Part shown: piece by piece, positions 44,687 through 55,258 of the stretch
How the letters are laid out: each line of letters opens with the position of its first letter
How positions within the stretch are numbered: position 1 is the stretch's first letter
NCBI GenBank assembly: GCA_002104985.1
Contig: MCGO01000086.1
Span: forward strand, 1-64,000
Direction of reading: 5' to 3'
From: Rhizoclosmatium globosum
Lineage: Eukaryota; Chytridiomycota; Chytridiomycetes; Chytridiales; Chytriomycetaceae
Length of the DNA stretch: 64,000 bases
Position numbers and translations under genes: made by a program
Notes under the pieces: model-generated
Databases searched by the model: none
Told to the model about the DNA's origin: nothing
The model's input: the letters and a program-made list of their open reading frames with translations, nothing else

Positions 44687-45764
44687 ATGGTCTACTCAGT
44701 TTCCAACAAAGTCGCATTTGTAACAGGTGGCGGCAGTGGCTTTGGTGAGCTCGTTTCGCAGCGACTCGCATCGAAAGGCGCATTAGTCATCGTATGTGAC
44801 ATTGTTGTTGAAAAGGGGCGGCGCGTGGCGGAAGGGCTTGGCGACCGCGGCTTCTTTGTCGCGGCCGATGTTTCGGTGCGTATCCTTCTGGGCAGCGACA
44901 AACGCTAAAAACTTTCTCTTCTTCAAACAGGATCAGAAGAGTTTGGCAGCCGCGTTTGAAGAGGGTGTGAAGAAGTGGGGCCGGGTGGATGTGAGTACTC
45001 GTGGCCTCAGTTACATTTCAAACCTACATAATAATGAAACTGTTTCACGCAGATTATGGTCAATAATGCGGGAATTGTCGAGCCCCCTAACGGATTTGTG
45101 TCGGACTCGGAAGCTGATTGGAAGCTGGTCATGGACGTTGACTTGTACTGTGTGTTTGTGTGCCACCGCTGTATCTCCAGTCGACTGATTTGGTAAACAC
45201 AGCCGTTATTCACGGAACGCAACTCGCGCTTAATCAGTTCCGTAAGCAAACTCCTCATGGCGGTATCATCATCAATGTTGCTTCAATGGCTGGATTCTTG
45301 CCTGATATCAGTATGCCAATCTATGCAACTGGTAAGGTCAAGTTAATCTATCATGAATTTGATTTAATACGATATGCTCTGGTTTAAATAGCAAAGGCTG
45401 GAGTGGTCATGCTCACCCGTTCCCTCGGTGGAAAACTCGTCAAGACACAGAACGTTCGTGTTGTCGGAATCGCCCCTACTTTTGCAATGACGAACATGGG
45501 CAAGTTCGCCTTGGCTAATCCAGGTAAGGTTGAAACGTTATCATCATCAACGCTCAAAATGTGACAATAGTGACCAAGAAGTATGTGGAAGCTTCGAGTG
45601 TCCCCGTTTCTCTTGTCATTGATGCTTTTATGAGAGCAATTGAAGATGAGTCTCTTGCTGGTGATATTCTTCGCGTCACAAGTCAAAAGGGAATTGATGT
45701 TCTTCCAAGAAGGGACTTGGCGCAAGTCACCTTGGCTCCATTGAAGAAGGAATCAAAGATTTAA
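44687..45764 (+). CDS. Short-chain dehydrogenase/reductase
   Basis: Six exons (44687-44875, 44931-44990, 45053-45149, 45203-45331, 45392-45523, 45571-45764) give 266 aa in phase. The cofactor motif is VAFVTGGGSGFGELVSQRL. Next come DIVVEKGRR (Asp after strand 2, which favours NAD), the structural MVNNAGIVEPPN, and catalytic Ser in IINVASMAGF followed by the YATAKAG strand (Tyr-x3-Lys). Exon 4 was set by restoring SVIHGTQLALNQF. This is a classical SDR. The substrate is unknown. Introns are 50-62 nt. Confidence 0.9.
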
Positions 45765-45823
45765 AATCCATAAAGATGATTCGATGATTTCTTATGCACT
45801 TTGAATTTCCGGAATCGTCATAA

Positions 45824-47530
45824 ATGATCTCTGAGTCTTCTCTGATATCCATCCTCACATACACTACACCTGTTTCGGAGCATCTTCTGTGTCCCATTTG
45901 TACGGAGCCTCTCTTGAACCCACGCCGAATTGATTTCTGTGGCCACACATTCTGTTCATCTTGTCTCAATCAGTGGTTCGCAAGGCAGCGGACTTGTCCC
46001 GAATGCCGATCTCAATTCAAAGCCGTTGAGCCAGCCGACCGGATCGTGCGAAGCTTATTAGATGAACTTGAAGTGCATTGCCGGCTTTGTGAAGTGACTG
46101 GGCCGCGAGGACGCCACAGCAGCTTTGAATGCCACATTGCCTTTGCCGTGTCCTATCTGAACAAGTACCATCCTCCAACTTCGTACAAGGACACTGTCGA
46201 ATGGAAAACGGTCGAAAATCTGCTTTCAATCGCACACGAATCATCGGTTTATCTTAAAGAGGTCATTTCAGTCCTTTTGACAAAGAACGAACTGCATTGC
46301 ATCGGCAAACATGCTCTGTGCATCGATATTCTTATAACACAAGACAAATCTGCGTTGGTCTCCCGCTTATCAACGTTGATTGAGTTTTTGGCGGCTGGAT
46401 GTGCCTTTGGCTGCAACTGTGCGGATAAGACGCTGTTAAAGATTGTTGAAGCATATTCCCTTCCCTTACATCCACCTGCGTTGGAAATACTGGGTGAGAC
46501 AATGTGTAAACGACTTGAAACAATATCAGAACAAACGAGGATGGAAACAGGAAACTCCGTCATATCCCAAATCGTGAAGGTTTTTTCCATGAATTTCTTC
46601 TGTTTGTGGTATTAATTTGATTAATGTAAAGGCTGTTCTCCGTCTCTTCCCGAAATGCATGGATTTTACTGAGAAAATAATGGCTTCAATTGTGAACGTT
46701 CTCAAGTCAGCCAACGCGCCTCTCATCCAGGAATGCATTGCTCTGTCCAGTATACTAATAATCAACCATGACGTTTATGCAACAAAGGAATCTATAAGAC
46801 AGCTTGCCGGATTTATTTCTACACTTTTCAATCTATACCCCCATCACTTTCAACCTTTTGGCGTTCAATATCTTAAAGTTATGGGCAAACTTATCAAATG
46901 GCACTATTTCGAACCAGCAGAAGTTCTGAACGCCTGTGTTTCATGTGTCGGAGTGGTTTCTAAAGTTATTGGTCCTGAAATTTCACAGGTATTGGATCCA
47001 TGGATGCTCCTCACAAATAATATTTGGAGGTTTGCTTGTTCCCGCAATATTGATGAGAGCGGAGTCGCTTTTAAGAATAGTATAACTATGACGATCATGC
47101 ACACATATGCTGACATATTTTATGCGTTGAAGGGAAAAGGTTTGTAGTGTTGAACTTAATATTCTGGTGGGTCTAAACTGAATCTTCCAGAATATTGCTT
47201 GTTATTCTACATGGATAAAATATTTGATTTTATGAGCTGGTCTTTAAGTGCTGTGGAACTGGATTCTATTGTCTTGAGTGTTGTGACTCTCCTTCGGTAA
47301 GATTTCAATTAAGTAGTTTCCAAATTGACTGTTAATACAGTGATTTCGGTCACACATTCTCGGAAGGCGAACTTTTCAGATTGTATTCTATGGAATTCGT
47401 TGAATTGGCTATGGAGAAATTGGATGGATTGGACGATGAAATGTCAGTCTACACTGAACTTAAGCTTGCAACGAGAAATGCAGTTAAGCGACAGTTGATA
47501 CCCATCACCCAGGTTTTTTCCAATAAATGA
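45824..47530 (+). CDS. RING-finger/helical-repeat protein, copy 1 of 3
   Basis: Exons 45824-46579, 46632-47139, 47191-47296 (106 nt) and 47341-47530 give 519 aa. A C3HC4 RING lies at residues ~22-62: CPICTEPLLNP, DFCGHTFCSSCL, RTCPEC. PADRIVRSLLDELEVHC then leads into a second Cys/His cluster (CRLCEVTGPRGRH..FEC), as in TRAF-type or RING-plus-B-box-like fingers. The remaining ~400 residues are helical, without a known family but with repeated hydrophobic helices. The C-terminus is RQLIPITQVFSNK. RING proteins act as E3 ubiquitin ligases with an E2 (family knowledge). The helical region presumably binds substrate (inference). Confidence 0.85.
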
Positions 47531-47582
47531 ACACATTGGTGAAATTTGATTCCAAAAACCACACCCACGTCAACACCCTTAC

Positions 47583-49275
47583 ATGTTGGCTGCCAGCTCA
47601 TTCACTTACACAGCTACAGTTTCCGAATTTCTACAATGTCCCGTCTGCACAGAACCCCTCTACGAACCACAAAGGCTCGATAACTGCGGACACACATTCT
47701 GTTCATCCTGTCTCAACAAATGGTTCACAAAACAACGAACCTGCCCTGAATGCCGCGGCCCAGTCAAAGCTCTTACTCCCGCTGACCGAATCGTGCGAAA
47801 CCTCCTCGATGCCTTGGATGTAACCTGTAGTGCATGTAAAGTTACTGGGCCACGCGGGCGCCACAACGACTTTGAATGCCAATTAACAGAAGCTACATCA
47901 TATCTTAACCAAGAAATCGAAAGCACAAGCATAGATCCGAGTAAATGGCCAAAAGTGGAAAAGCTTCTGAAAACGATGAGGGAAAATCCTTCTCAATTCA
48001 AACAACTCATTGCTGTTCTTACGAAACGAAACTCTGAAGTTAAATGTGTTGGTAAACACGCGGCGTGTATTGATATCCTTGGGAAACTGGATGGATCCCG
48101 TCAAGCGCTGGCACTGGCGACTCATTTGCCAACATTGATTCCTTTCTTGGTTGCAGGCTGCGATTCAGATTGTAACTGTACCGATGACGTTCTTTTAAGT
48201 CTCGTTGAAAACTATTTTCTTCCATTTTATCCTCATGCATTGGATTGTTTGGGAATCGCCATTTGTCAAAGGCTGGAGCGACTGGAACTGGATAATAAGA
48301 AAATGGCTGATGGTAGTTCAACAGTATCTCGCATTTTGGAGGTAAGGCATCATTTTCTAGTGTATCGTCGCCTTAAAGAATCTCGTAGTCTGTTTTAGGT
48401 CGGTTCTCAAAGGCAACAGAGATAATCGACAAGCTGCAATCATGCGTTATCAAACTCCTCAGGTCATCTAGCCTTTCAGTAGTCCAAGAATGTGTTGCAG
48501 TCGCCAATATCATCATCAGGAACGGTAAAAATGGCCTGCAAGGACAGCGACTCATAAAACTCTTGAAGTTCATCACTGAAATCTGTACTATCGTTCCAAT
48601 TGAATTTCGTTTGTATTCTAAAGGTTATCTGGAATTGGTTGGGGGTTATTTTCGAAAAGAATCCGTCACAGGCACAGTTCAAACATGCATGGCATGTGCA
48701 TCATGTCTCGAATCAATTTTGAAAGTTCTTGGATTGGATGTTATTCCTTGGTTAGATGCATTGATGATGTTGCTCGATTCTGTATGGAGGCCCGCCACAT
48801 TTGGGGTTTCCACAGTTGTCATAAATCATGATTACATTAATGCAATATTGCGCTTTTATTTGGAAATACTCTCCACGTTGAAATCGAGAGGTTGGACTTT
48901 GTTTTTCAGTTAACAACTCTAAACCATACAATACACTTAGAACGCTTTTTGCTGCATCACTTGGAACAAATCTTTCTGTTTATGAGCTGGTTCGCTGTTG
49001 CGATGCCTTTGAAGCAAATAGCTGTCAACATTCTCACCCTTCTTCGGTAAGTCTTAGCATCTCATTTCCATCCATGCTCTTCCTAAATTCAATTATTTAG
49101 TGAAATCGGACACGCGTTTCCACGAGGCGAGCTGTATCGTCTGTACTCAATGAAATTTATCGCGTTGATCATGGAAAAGTTGAACGGAATTGAACAGACC
49201 CTCATCGACCCAAAACTTAAATTAGACACAGAAGCCGCAATCAAACGACAGTTGATTCCCATCACCCAACTTTGA
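47583..49275 (+). CDS. RING-finger/helical-repeat protein, copy 2 of 3
   Basis: Exons 47583-48341, 48389-48890, 48941-49046 (106 nt) and 49101-49275 give 513 aa. The RING is CPVCTEPLYEP, DNCGHTFCSSCL, RTCPEC, then CSACKVTGPRGRHNDFEC. The helical region shares NPSQFKQLIAVL, CDSDCNCTDDVLLSLVENYF and the end REIGHAFPRGELYRLYS..KRQLIPITQL with the neighbours. The second acceptor (48387-48388) was chosen because it alone restores SVLGRFSKATEI in phase with copies 1 and 3. The start is 53 bp after the stop of copy 1. AATAAA lies at 49289-49294. Confidence 0.85.
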
Positions 49276-49338
49276 AGAACTTTATATAAATAAACAGAAT
49301 AATCATCTTTCCAAAATTGTCAGACCTGCTGTCAAAAT

Positions 49339-51147
49339 ATGGCGACCACCAGCACCTTCACTTATGAATGCACGGTCTCGGAACTCCTCCTCTGTCCAGT
49401 CTGCACAGACCCATTCATCAACGCCCAACGCATTGATCCCTGTGGCCACACATTTTGCTCCGAATGCGTAACCAACTGGTTCCTCCGCCAACGAAGATGC
49501 CCCGAATGCCGTGGCCCCGTATCATCAATAAATCCCGCTGACAGAATCGTTCGCGGTCTCCTTGATAAGCTCGAAATAACCTGCGCTACCTGCTCATTCA
49601 AAGGCCCACGCGACCGACACAACTCCGCCAAATGCATACAATCTAGTAACCTTGCCTACGTTTCGACTTTTTTGGATTTGGAAGCTTCGGCTGCGACGGC
49701 ATTCTTGGTTAATCAATCAACTGGATCAAAGTTGGTGTCTGTGTTGGTGACTTTGCGAGAGAATCCAGAGAACTTGGCTTTATTGGTTGCGTTGTTGAGC
49801 ACACGAAAATATCACCGTCAATGCACATGGACAAACGCTTTTTGCATATATTTTTTAACGCTTCGTGGAAAAAGTGTTTCACTGCAACCACATCTCGAAG
49901 TATTGATTCGGTTTCTCGTTTCTGACGGATGCAATTGTGTGATGAAGTGTATACTTGAAATTATTGATATATGTCCTTCTGAAACATACCATCCCGCTAT
50001 GGAGTACTTGGTTAATGCAATCGGTTGCAACTTGTTTCCCAGTGATACACACGATGTGATGAGCACATTCAATGAAAGCCTCCTTCTACACGTAAGTAGT
50101 ATTTTTCCCCCTTATTCATAACCCATCTTACGTATTTCCCCTTCAGACGATCCTTCGCCGATTCCCAAACCACAAAAGCCAATACAAAAACGTAATGAAA
50201 TTCATCATGAAACACAAAGCATCGCCCATAATCCCAAATTTCCTACTACAAGAGTTTATTTCTCTTGGTAACATGGCGGTTCTCGGCTTACAACAAGAAT
50301 TCATGGAATACCACACTACATTCCCGTCCTTCTTCATCAGCCACCTCAAAACAGCCACCTCAAACCACAACCTTATCCAAAACACAGCTATATTCATCAC
50401 AAATCTATGCTCTATATTCCCAACAAACTCCTGGCCCTTCGCACTGGACTTTCTCGAAATCATCTCTACATACATCCAACAACCACATACACCCGATTGC
50501 ATCGACCCAATCATATCCTGCATCGAGAGCATAAGCGCGCTCGCGCCCGTTCTTAAAAATGACCTCGTATCGTTTCTTGAGGACTTGATGGGCCTTTTAC
50601 AAGTTGTTTGGGACCGGGCCAAGAATATTTGGTTTATGAATGCGGCGCCTGAAACTCGGGTTAAGTTTATTGGAACATTGTTGAATGTGTATACGCAGAT
50701 ACTGCAGGGGCTTCGTAAGACTGGAAAAGGTTTTGCTTTTTTCTTGTATTGTTTTTTAATTTAGTGTTGACTTTTTACTGTTAAACAGCGCTTCGGATGC
50801 GGTATCATTTGGATTCGTTGTTTAGATTCATGAATTGGTGTGTTGCCAATGTAAAATTGCCAGGAATCACCGTTATTGTCCTTCTTTTGATTGGGTCGGT
50901 GATTTATTCTACTGTTTTGACTAATTCATTAATGCTATAAGCTCAAAAAAACAGTAACATTGGAGACGCATTCCCAGCAGGAGACTTGTACAGGTTATAC
51001 CAGATGGATTTTATTGAACAAACGTTACAAAACGCTTTACAAATTCAACCAAAAGTCACGTTTCATACCCTCTTATTTGCCAGAACCGCGATTCTCAAGC
51101 AGTTAATCCCCGTCACACAACTCATCACCCTATCCATCCTTACTTAA
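49339..51147 (+). CDS. RING-finger/helical-repeat protein, copy 3 of 3
   Basis: Exons 49339-50091, 50147-50729, 50789-50894 (106 nt) and 50955-51147 give 544 aa. The RING is CPVCTDPFINA, DPCGHTFCSECV, RRCPEC, then CATCSFKGPRDRH. The N-terminal half is similar to copies 1 and 2, whereas exon 2 is longer and more diverged (TILRRFPNHKSQYKN at its start). The end is NIGDAFPAGDLYRLYQ and KQLIPVTQL plus seven extra residues. Exon 3 has the same 106 nt as in its neighbours, with the same phases. The three genes are tandem and co-oriented. The most divergent copy is at the downstream end. Confidence 0.85.
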
Positions 51148-51335
51148 ATAAATTCAAAACATACCGATAAAGCTTTCTCTAAAGTGTATATTTCAGACAT
51201 GGAAAAAAGGAAACAGGGGATGGGGATAACAAACATAACAAGCACAAAAGAAAAGAAAGGAATAACAAGCACAGAAAAGTACAGACAATATGACAAAATG
51301 AGATGAATTGAGCTTGCAACACAAGAAACCGTCTT

Positions 51336-51701
51336 TCACACACCAACGTTCACAAAAGTCTCGTGAGTACCACTTCGTTCCCGCACAACCACATTCAGGT
51401 CCTGTCCCTCCACACCATCCAATCCAGACCCAACAGCTCCGCCGTGACCAGAACTCTTTGGAACCCGTAATTCAGCTGTAACTGTCCATACGGTAGGCCT
51501 GACATACCCGTTTATAATCACGGCATTTCCATCATCGGCTTCGACTTCATCCAACCCAAGCGCTCCACCAAGACTCTTTGGCGGTGCACGCACATGCATC
51601 TTGCTTCCCTTTGTCGCACCGTAACTCTTTTTCGCGGCTGGTGCAAACAGGAGTGTGAAGGGCGCAATGAAGGGAATGCAAATGTATTCTGAGGCTGACA
51701 T
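51336..51701 (-). CDS. Hypothetical protein, 121 aa
   Basis: Intronless frame from ATG 51701. The first 30 residues are hydrophobic (YICIPFIAPFTLLFAPAAKK), then a mixed region with VIINGYVRPTVWTVTAEL and a Gly-rich stretch. No family is recognised. Support comes from the length of the frame, its position and a plausible start; it could also be one exon of a larger gene. Confidence 0.45.
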   Translation of the reverse strand: MSASEYICIPFIAPFTLLFAPAAKKSYGATKGSKMHVRAPPKSLGGALGLDEVEADDGNAVIINGYVRPTVWTVTAELRVPKSSGHGGAVGSGLDGVEGQDLNVVVRERSGTHETFVNVGV

Positions 51702-51962
51702 TTTCGAGCGGAATGTGGTTGCTTGGAAGTGGAGGGAGTATGGGGCTCGGGATTGGACTCGTTTTAAGGAGAGGATGAGGACTGCGCGTTCCGCTTTTAG
51801 GTCTGTGAGCTGTTATTTAAGCGGGTTAGATTATTGTTCGGATATTGTGTGTGTTCCGGAACTACTCTCTGCTGTTGTTATAATCACCTATGCTCTGAAA
51901 CTCGTTTGCTACTTTTTTTGTTACGCCAAAATTCTTTCCCTATTTTTGCATTGCTCTTTTTT

Positions 51963-52180
51963 GCTGTGAAGGAATTGAGCTCCGCTCGTAACCTCACTGC
52001 GCAATTTCGCTTCACTAAAAATCGTTCGCTCCGCTCACTGTTGACAAGACGCTCACTGCGCTCTCTATTTTTCGTTTCTTCTGTCATGGTATTGAGCTCC
52101 GCTCGTAACCTCGCTGCGCGCGCAAATTCACGAAGCGTTCGCGAAAGGTTTTTCGCTTGCACTCATATATCCCAAGATGC
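51963..52180. repeat. Short imperfect direct repeats, CTCCGCTCGTAACCTC type
   Basis: The block ATTGAGCTCCGCTCGTAAC with CTCACTGCGC or CTCGCTGCGC occurs near 51974 and again near 52090. Shorter relatives are between and after them (CGTTCGCTCCGCTCACTG, CGCTCACTGCGCTC, GCTCGCTACACTCGC). The second copy overlaps the last codons of the minus-strand polyQ membrane protein. The origin is unclear: expanded simple sequence, a MITE remnant or a regulatory array are all possible. Confidence 0.6.
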
Positions 52181-53517
52181 TCGCTACACTCGCTATTCCT
52201 CCTTTTCTGCCAAATTTCCACGAAACCTCCAACCTCCTTCGTTCCTCCATCGGTTGTTCCGGTTATTTCGCACTCGTCACTCGTAGGAACCTCACTCATA
52301 AACAAGTAACTCACCAAATCCCGAATCAAAACCGAAACAAGAATCTCCAACCCAAGCGTAGAACAAACGACCAACAAAAGCGTGGGCAAACCTTGCGGCC
52401 AAGACGGAAGACCACTCCCAAACAAAAACAAAAAGATGGCCAATAACTCAAACCCAATAAACGTCAAAATAATGGGCGGGTACCGGACAGCATCTTTCTT
52501 GAATCTCGCTTCAAGGACTTTCAAGTCTGCTTCGATAGCTGCAAGGATGAGACGGTGGACACGGGCAGCGAGGGGAGTGACGGGAGGCAATGGTTCGACG
52601 AAACGAGCCCGGTTGGGGGAGTCAGGCTCATGTTTCGCAGCCGTGTCAATATCTTCGGCTAAGAACTTTGCACTTGAGATATTAAACATGCGGCGCCACA
52701 AGTTGGGGATACGAGGGACGGCGGAGGCACGAAGAAGCAAATTCGGGCGGGCATCATCCGTGACTTGGACGGCGGGAGGAGTTGTGTAGTTTTTGAGCGA
52801 GTCCTGCATCGAGTGGTTCGAGACAGAGGAACGCTTTTGAGTTGAATTGAGGGCAAATGAATCCGAGGTGAGTTCGTCCGAGTTGTCGTTGAAGAGCGGC
52901 GTCGGAAGGGCGGCGTCGTTGAAGAGGTCGAGGGCCGAGTCTTCGCCCTTTGCCAGAGCCATAATCAGATTCTTTGTCTCTGGCGTTGAAGGAACGACGA
53001 GTGGGTAGCGTGATGAGTCATCGTCTTTTGTGGAAAGAGCGAGTTGCGAAGTTGCGAGTTTTGGTGGCTGAGGACGGGCTGTTGCACCGGCGGGTCGTTG
53101 TTGTTGTTGTTGTTGTTGTGATTGAGAGAGGGTTTGAGAGACCGACAAGGAGTAGCGATTGGCGGCCTTCTGTTGCTGTTGCTGTTGCTGTTGTTGGTGG
53201 TGGTTGATTGGCTGTGGCTGCTGTGAATTGACAGGGTGCTGGTTTGAGACAGGCGGGCCATCCAGTTCAAAGTGGAGGCGTTGAGTAAGTGCTCCAATGT
53301 CCTTTTTGAGGGCGACACTCTCTCGCTTCGTAAACACAAACACAAGGGCGAGTGAGACAAGCCAGACAAACAAGTACACACAGATCACTAGTACGAATGT
53401 AAGGCCGGGCTAAGGTTGCTTCTTTAGTCTTGCTACTCTCACACAACTACTACTACTACTACTACTACTCACCACATCCCGTGGCTGCGATGATGAGTCC
53501 GTTGCGGTCGATGCCAT
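52084..53517 (-). CDS. Multi-pass membrane protein with polyglutamine tracts
   Basis: Exon 1 (53517-53473, encoding MASTATDSSSQPRDV) joins exon 2 (53409-52084); total about 456 aa. A first transmembrane helix is GLTFVLVICVYLFVWLVSLA. Two polyglutamine runs (about 9 and 7 Gln) and a Ser/Thr-rich region follow. A hydrophobic pair comes after that (PPIILTFIGFELLAIFLFLF, LPTLLLVVCSTLGLEILVSV), then a basic soluble tail. The intron donor GTGAGT runs straight into a trinucleotide microsatellite. No family is recognised. The extreme C-terminal ~25 residues are encoded by the repeat region and may be poorly conserved. Confidence 0.7.
53446..53469. repeat. (ACT)n microsatellite in intron 1 of the polyQ membrane protein
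   Basis: Eight perfect ACT units beginning 3 nt inside the 5' splice site on the gene strand (AGT repeats). Length changes here could affect splicing. Confidence 0.9.
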
Positions 53518-54128
53518 TCAGACTAGTAAGTGGTGTGGTGGAAGGTGCGTGCGTGGTTGGCTGTGAGTGCGTGCTCAAACGGCAAAAAAGAGGCCAATGT
53601 GAGGGTGCGGGTGAGTGAGTGGTGTTTGCTGCTTCGAAAAAATCTCCATTTGGAAAATTTGCTGATGGTGTGTGTCCGTGCCCTTGTGTTTGTTTGCTGA
53701 TGGAAGTGGCGTTTTTGAGAACGGGATTCCCACTCACTTGTTATGTTGACGAGTAGATGGGATATTGCTCTTCAATGATATGGATCAGGGAACTAACAAC
53801 CAGGTTTCAAACCCGATGACACCGGCCCCGCCCTAAGACGCTCACAATCACAGATTATCCCGTTATCTCAAAAGCGGGAAGGAAATTTACAATATATTCA
53901 CAGCTTGTTCACCGCATGGCTCGGGATCCAGTGTGGAACCTAAATACTCACAAAATGAACCTGCCTCAACTTGATCAGAATCCAATCTTCCAACTAGTGG
54001 ACGTGAGAACAACTTGACCGTCTTCAGTCCACCATATTCGATATGTAATTCCAAAGAATCATCATTAAGCACAAAATGCAGGAACAAAACAATTTATTGG
54101 CAAAAACGCATAATTCAACAAGTTGTTT
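53518..54128. other. Intergenic region with one uncertain open frame
   Basis: About 610 bp between the start of the polyQ membrane protein and the stop of BTB copy 2. A 66-codon minus-strand frame (53887-54087) without an ATG start contains protein-like sequence (LFLHFVLNDDSLELHIEYGG). It could be an exon or a relic, but nothing ties it to either neighbour. Confidence 0.4.
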
Positions 54129-54983
54129 TCAGCGAATAACCAGATGAAGACATTTCGCTTGATGAATGTACACATACTGCTTGCAGGAACTGCAATATAT
54201 AGACGTATTCAGTAACGTGTTTTTTTCATCCACTGCTTTCACCAACAATACATTTTCATCCACTGCTTTCGCCAACAATACATTAATAAATTTTGACGAT
54301 GCATACAACTGAAGACTATTGCCATACTGCTTTGCGAGAATCTTCCACTCCTCCAGTGACACTCTTTCAAATTCGATTTGACTGTCAAAAAACTCACGAA
54401 ATTCCTTGGCACAAGTATTTTGTTCCTCACAATCTTTCGCCCACTCCAACAAAATTTCGAGTCGACTTGTCATTTCATTCACGGTGAATTTGTCCAAGAG
54501 TTTCGAAACCATTTCTTGACTGACATTCACTGAGGAGAAGGATTGGCTCTTGCTAGCATACTTCCAATGAGAATGAAACCAAGAGCATCCAGCTGCTACG
54601 ATGTTTTCTTCTTGTACGTAGTGGCCATTCATTAGAAGCGGTCCAAAGTTGGATTTACTGAACACTTCCGTACAATACTCCTCAGAATGTGCGTAAATAC
54701 ACTCCAACAATAGACGGAAGTACGATGGAAATGGCGGATTCACTTTAAGGGTTTCTTGGGCCTTTCCAAGACCAGATTCATTAACGCGTTGGTGAGCTGC
54801 GAAATACACGTTGCGTTTTAGGTACTCCGTGTTTGCGAGAATGAATTCGCCCGGTGATGGTTGAAGGATTATATCGGAGGTATCAGGATCGCCGACTAGG
54901 TTTGCTGCATGTGGGCCAGAGAGGAGATTGGTGGACTTGGCGTTGGAGGATAAGGTGACTTTGATGGATACAGTGGTGCTCAT
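54129..54983 (-). CDS. BTB/POZ protein with Cys-rich tail, copy 2
   Basis: 284 aa from ATG 54983. The BTB core is LVGDPDTSDIILQPSPGEFI and LANTEYLKRNVYFAAH, then NPPFPSYFRLLLECIYAHSE. A helical BACK-like region includes NGHYVQEENIVAAGCSWFHS and ILLEWAKDC. The C-terminal Cys motif is IYCSSCKQYVYIHQAKCLH. A 30 bp tandem duplication in the last quarter gives AKAVDENVLLVKAVDEKN. The pair with copy 3 is tandem and co-oriented. A role as CUL3 adaptor is plausible but unproven. Confidence 0.82.
   Translation of the reverse strand: MSTTVSIKVTLSSNAKSTNLLSGPHAANLVGDPDTSDIILQPSPGEFILANTEYLKRNVYFAAHQRVNESGLGKAQETLKVNPPFPSYFRLLLECIYAHSEEYCTEVFSKSNFGPLLMNGHYVQEENIVAAGCSWFHSHWKYASKSQSFSSVNVSQEMVSKLLDKFTVNEMTSRLEILLEWAKDCEEQNTCAKEFREFFDSQIEFERVSLEEWKILAKQYGNSLQLYASSKFINVLLAKAVDENVLLVKAVDEKNTLLNTSIYCSSCKQYVYIHQAKCLHLVIR
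54223..54282. repeat. 30 bp tandem duplication within BTB copy 2
   Basis: Two adjacent copies of a 30 bp unit, differing at one base (ACCAAC versus GCCAAC), in frame. They add ten residues to the protein. Confidence 0.9.
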
Positions 54984-55258
54984 TTTTGCGGAATGTTTTT
55001 TTGTTTGTTTTTGTTTCGCCACTTGGATTTTCTTGTTGATATAATACAAAAAGTACAGCCTAAAAGGATGCATTTCGGAATATGAAAAAGGTTCTCAAAG
55101 TCGTTATACACGAAGTCGATTTCGTAAGCATACTGTAATCGTTCACATCGTCCAAAACTTTATCAACCTTTTCTCAATTGTTACAACTAATAAGATATAA
55201 GGAAAATACTATGGTTTATTACTTCCTAAATCCTGACCCAATTACACAGACTACAAAT

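Noticed and set aside
53887..54087. 66-codon minus-strand frame as a gene
   Set aside because: No ATG, no domain and no splice partner; kept only as a note in the intergenic entry.
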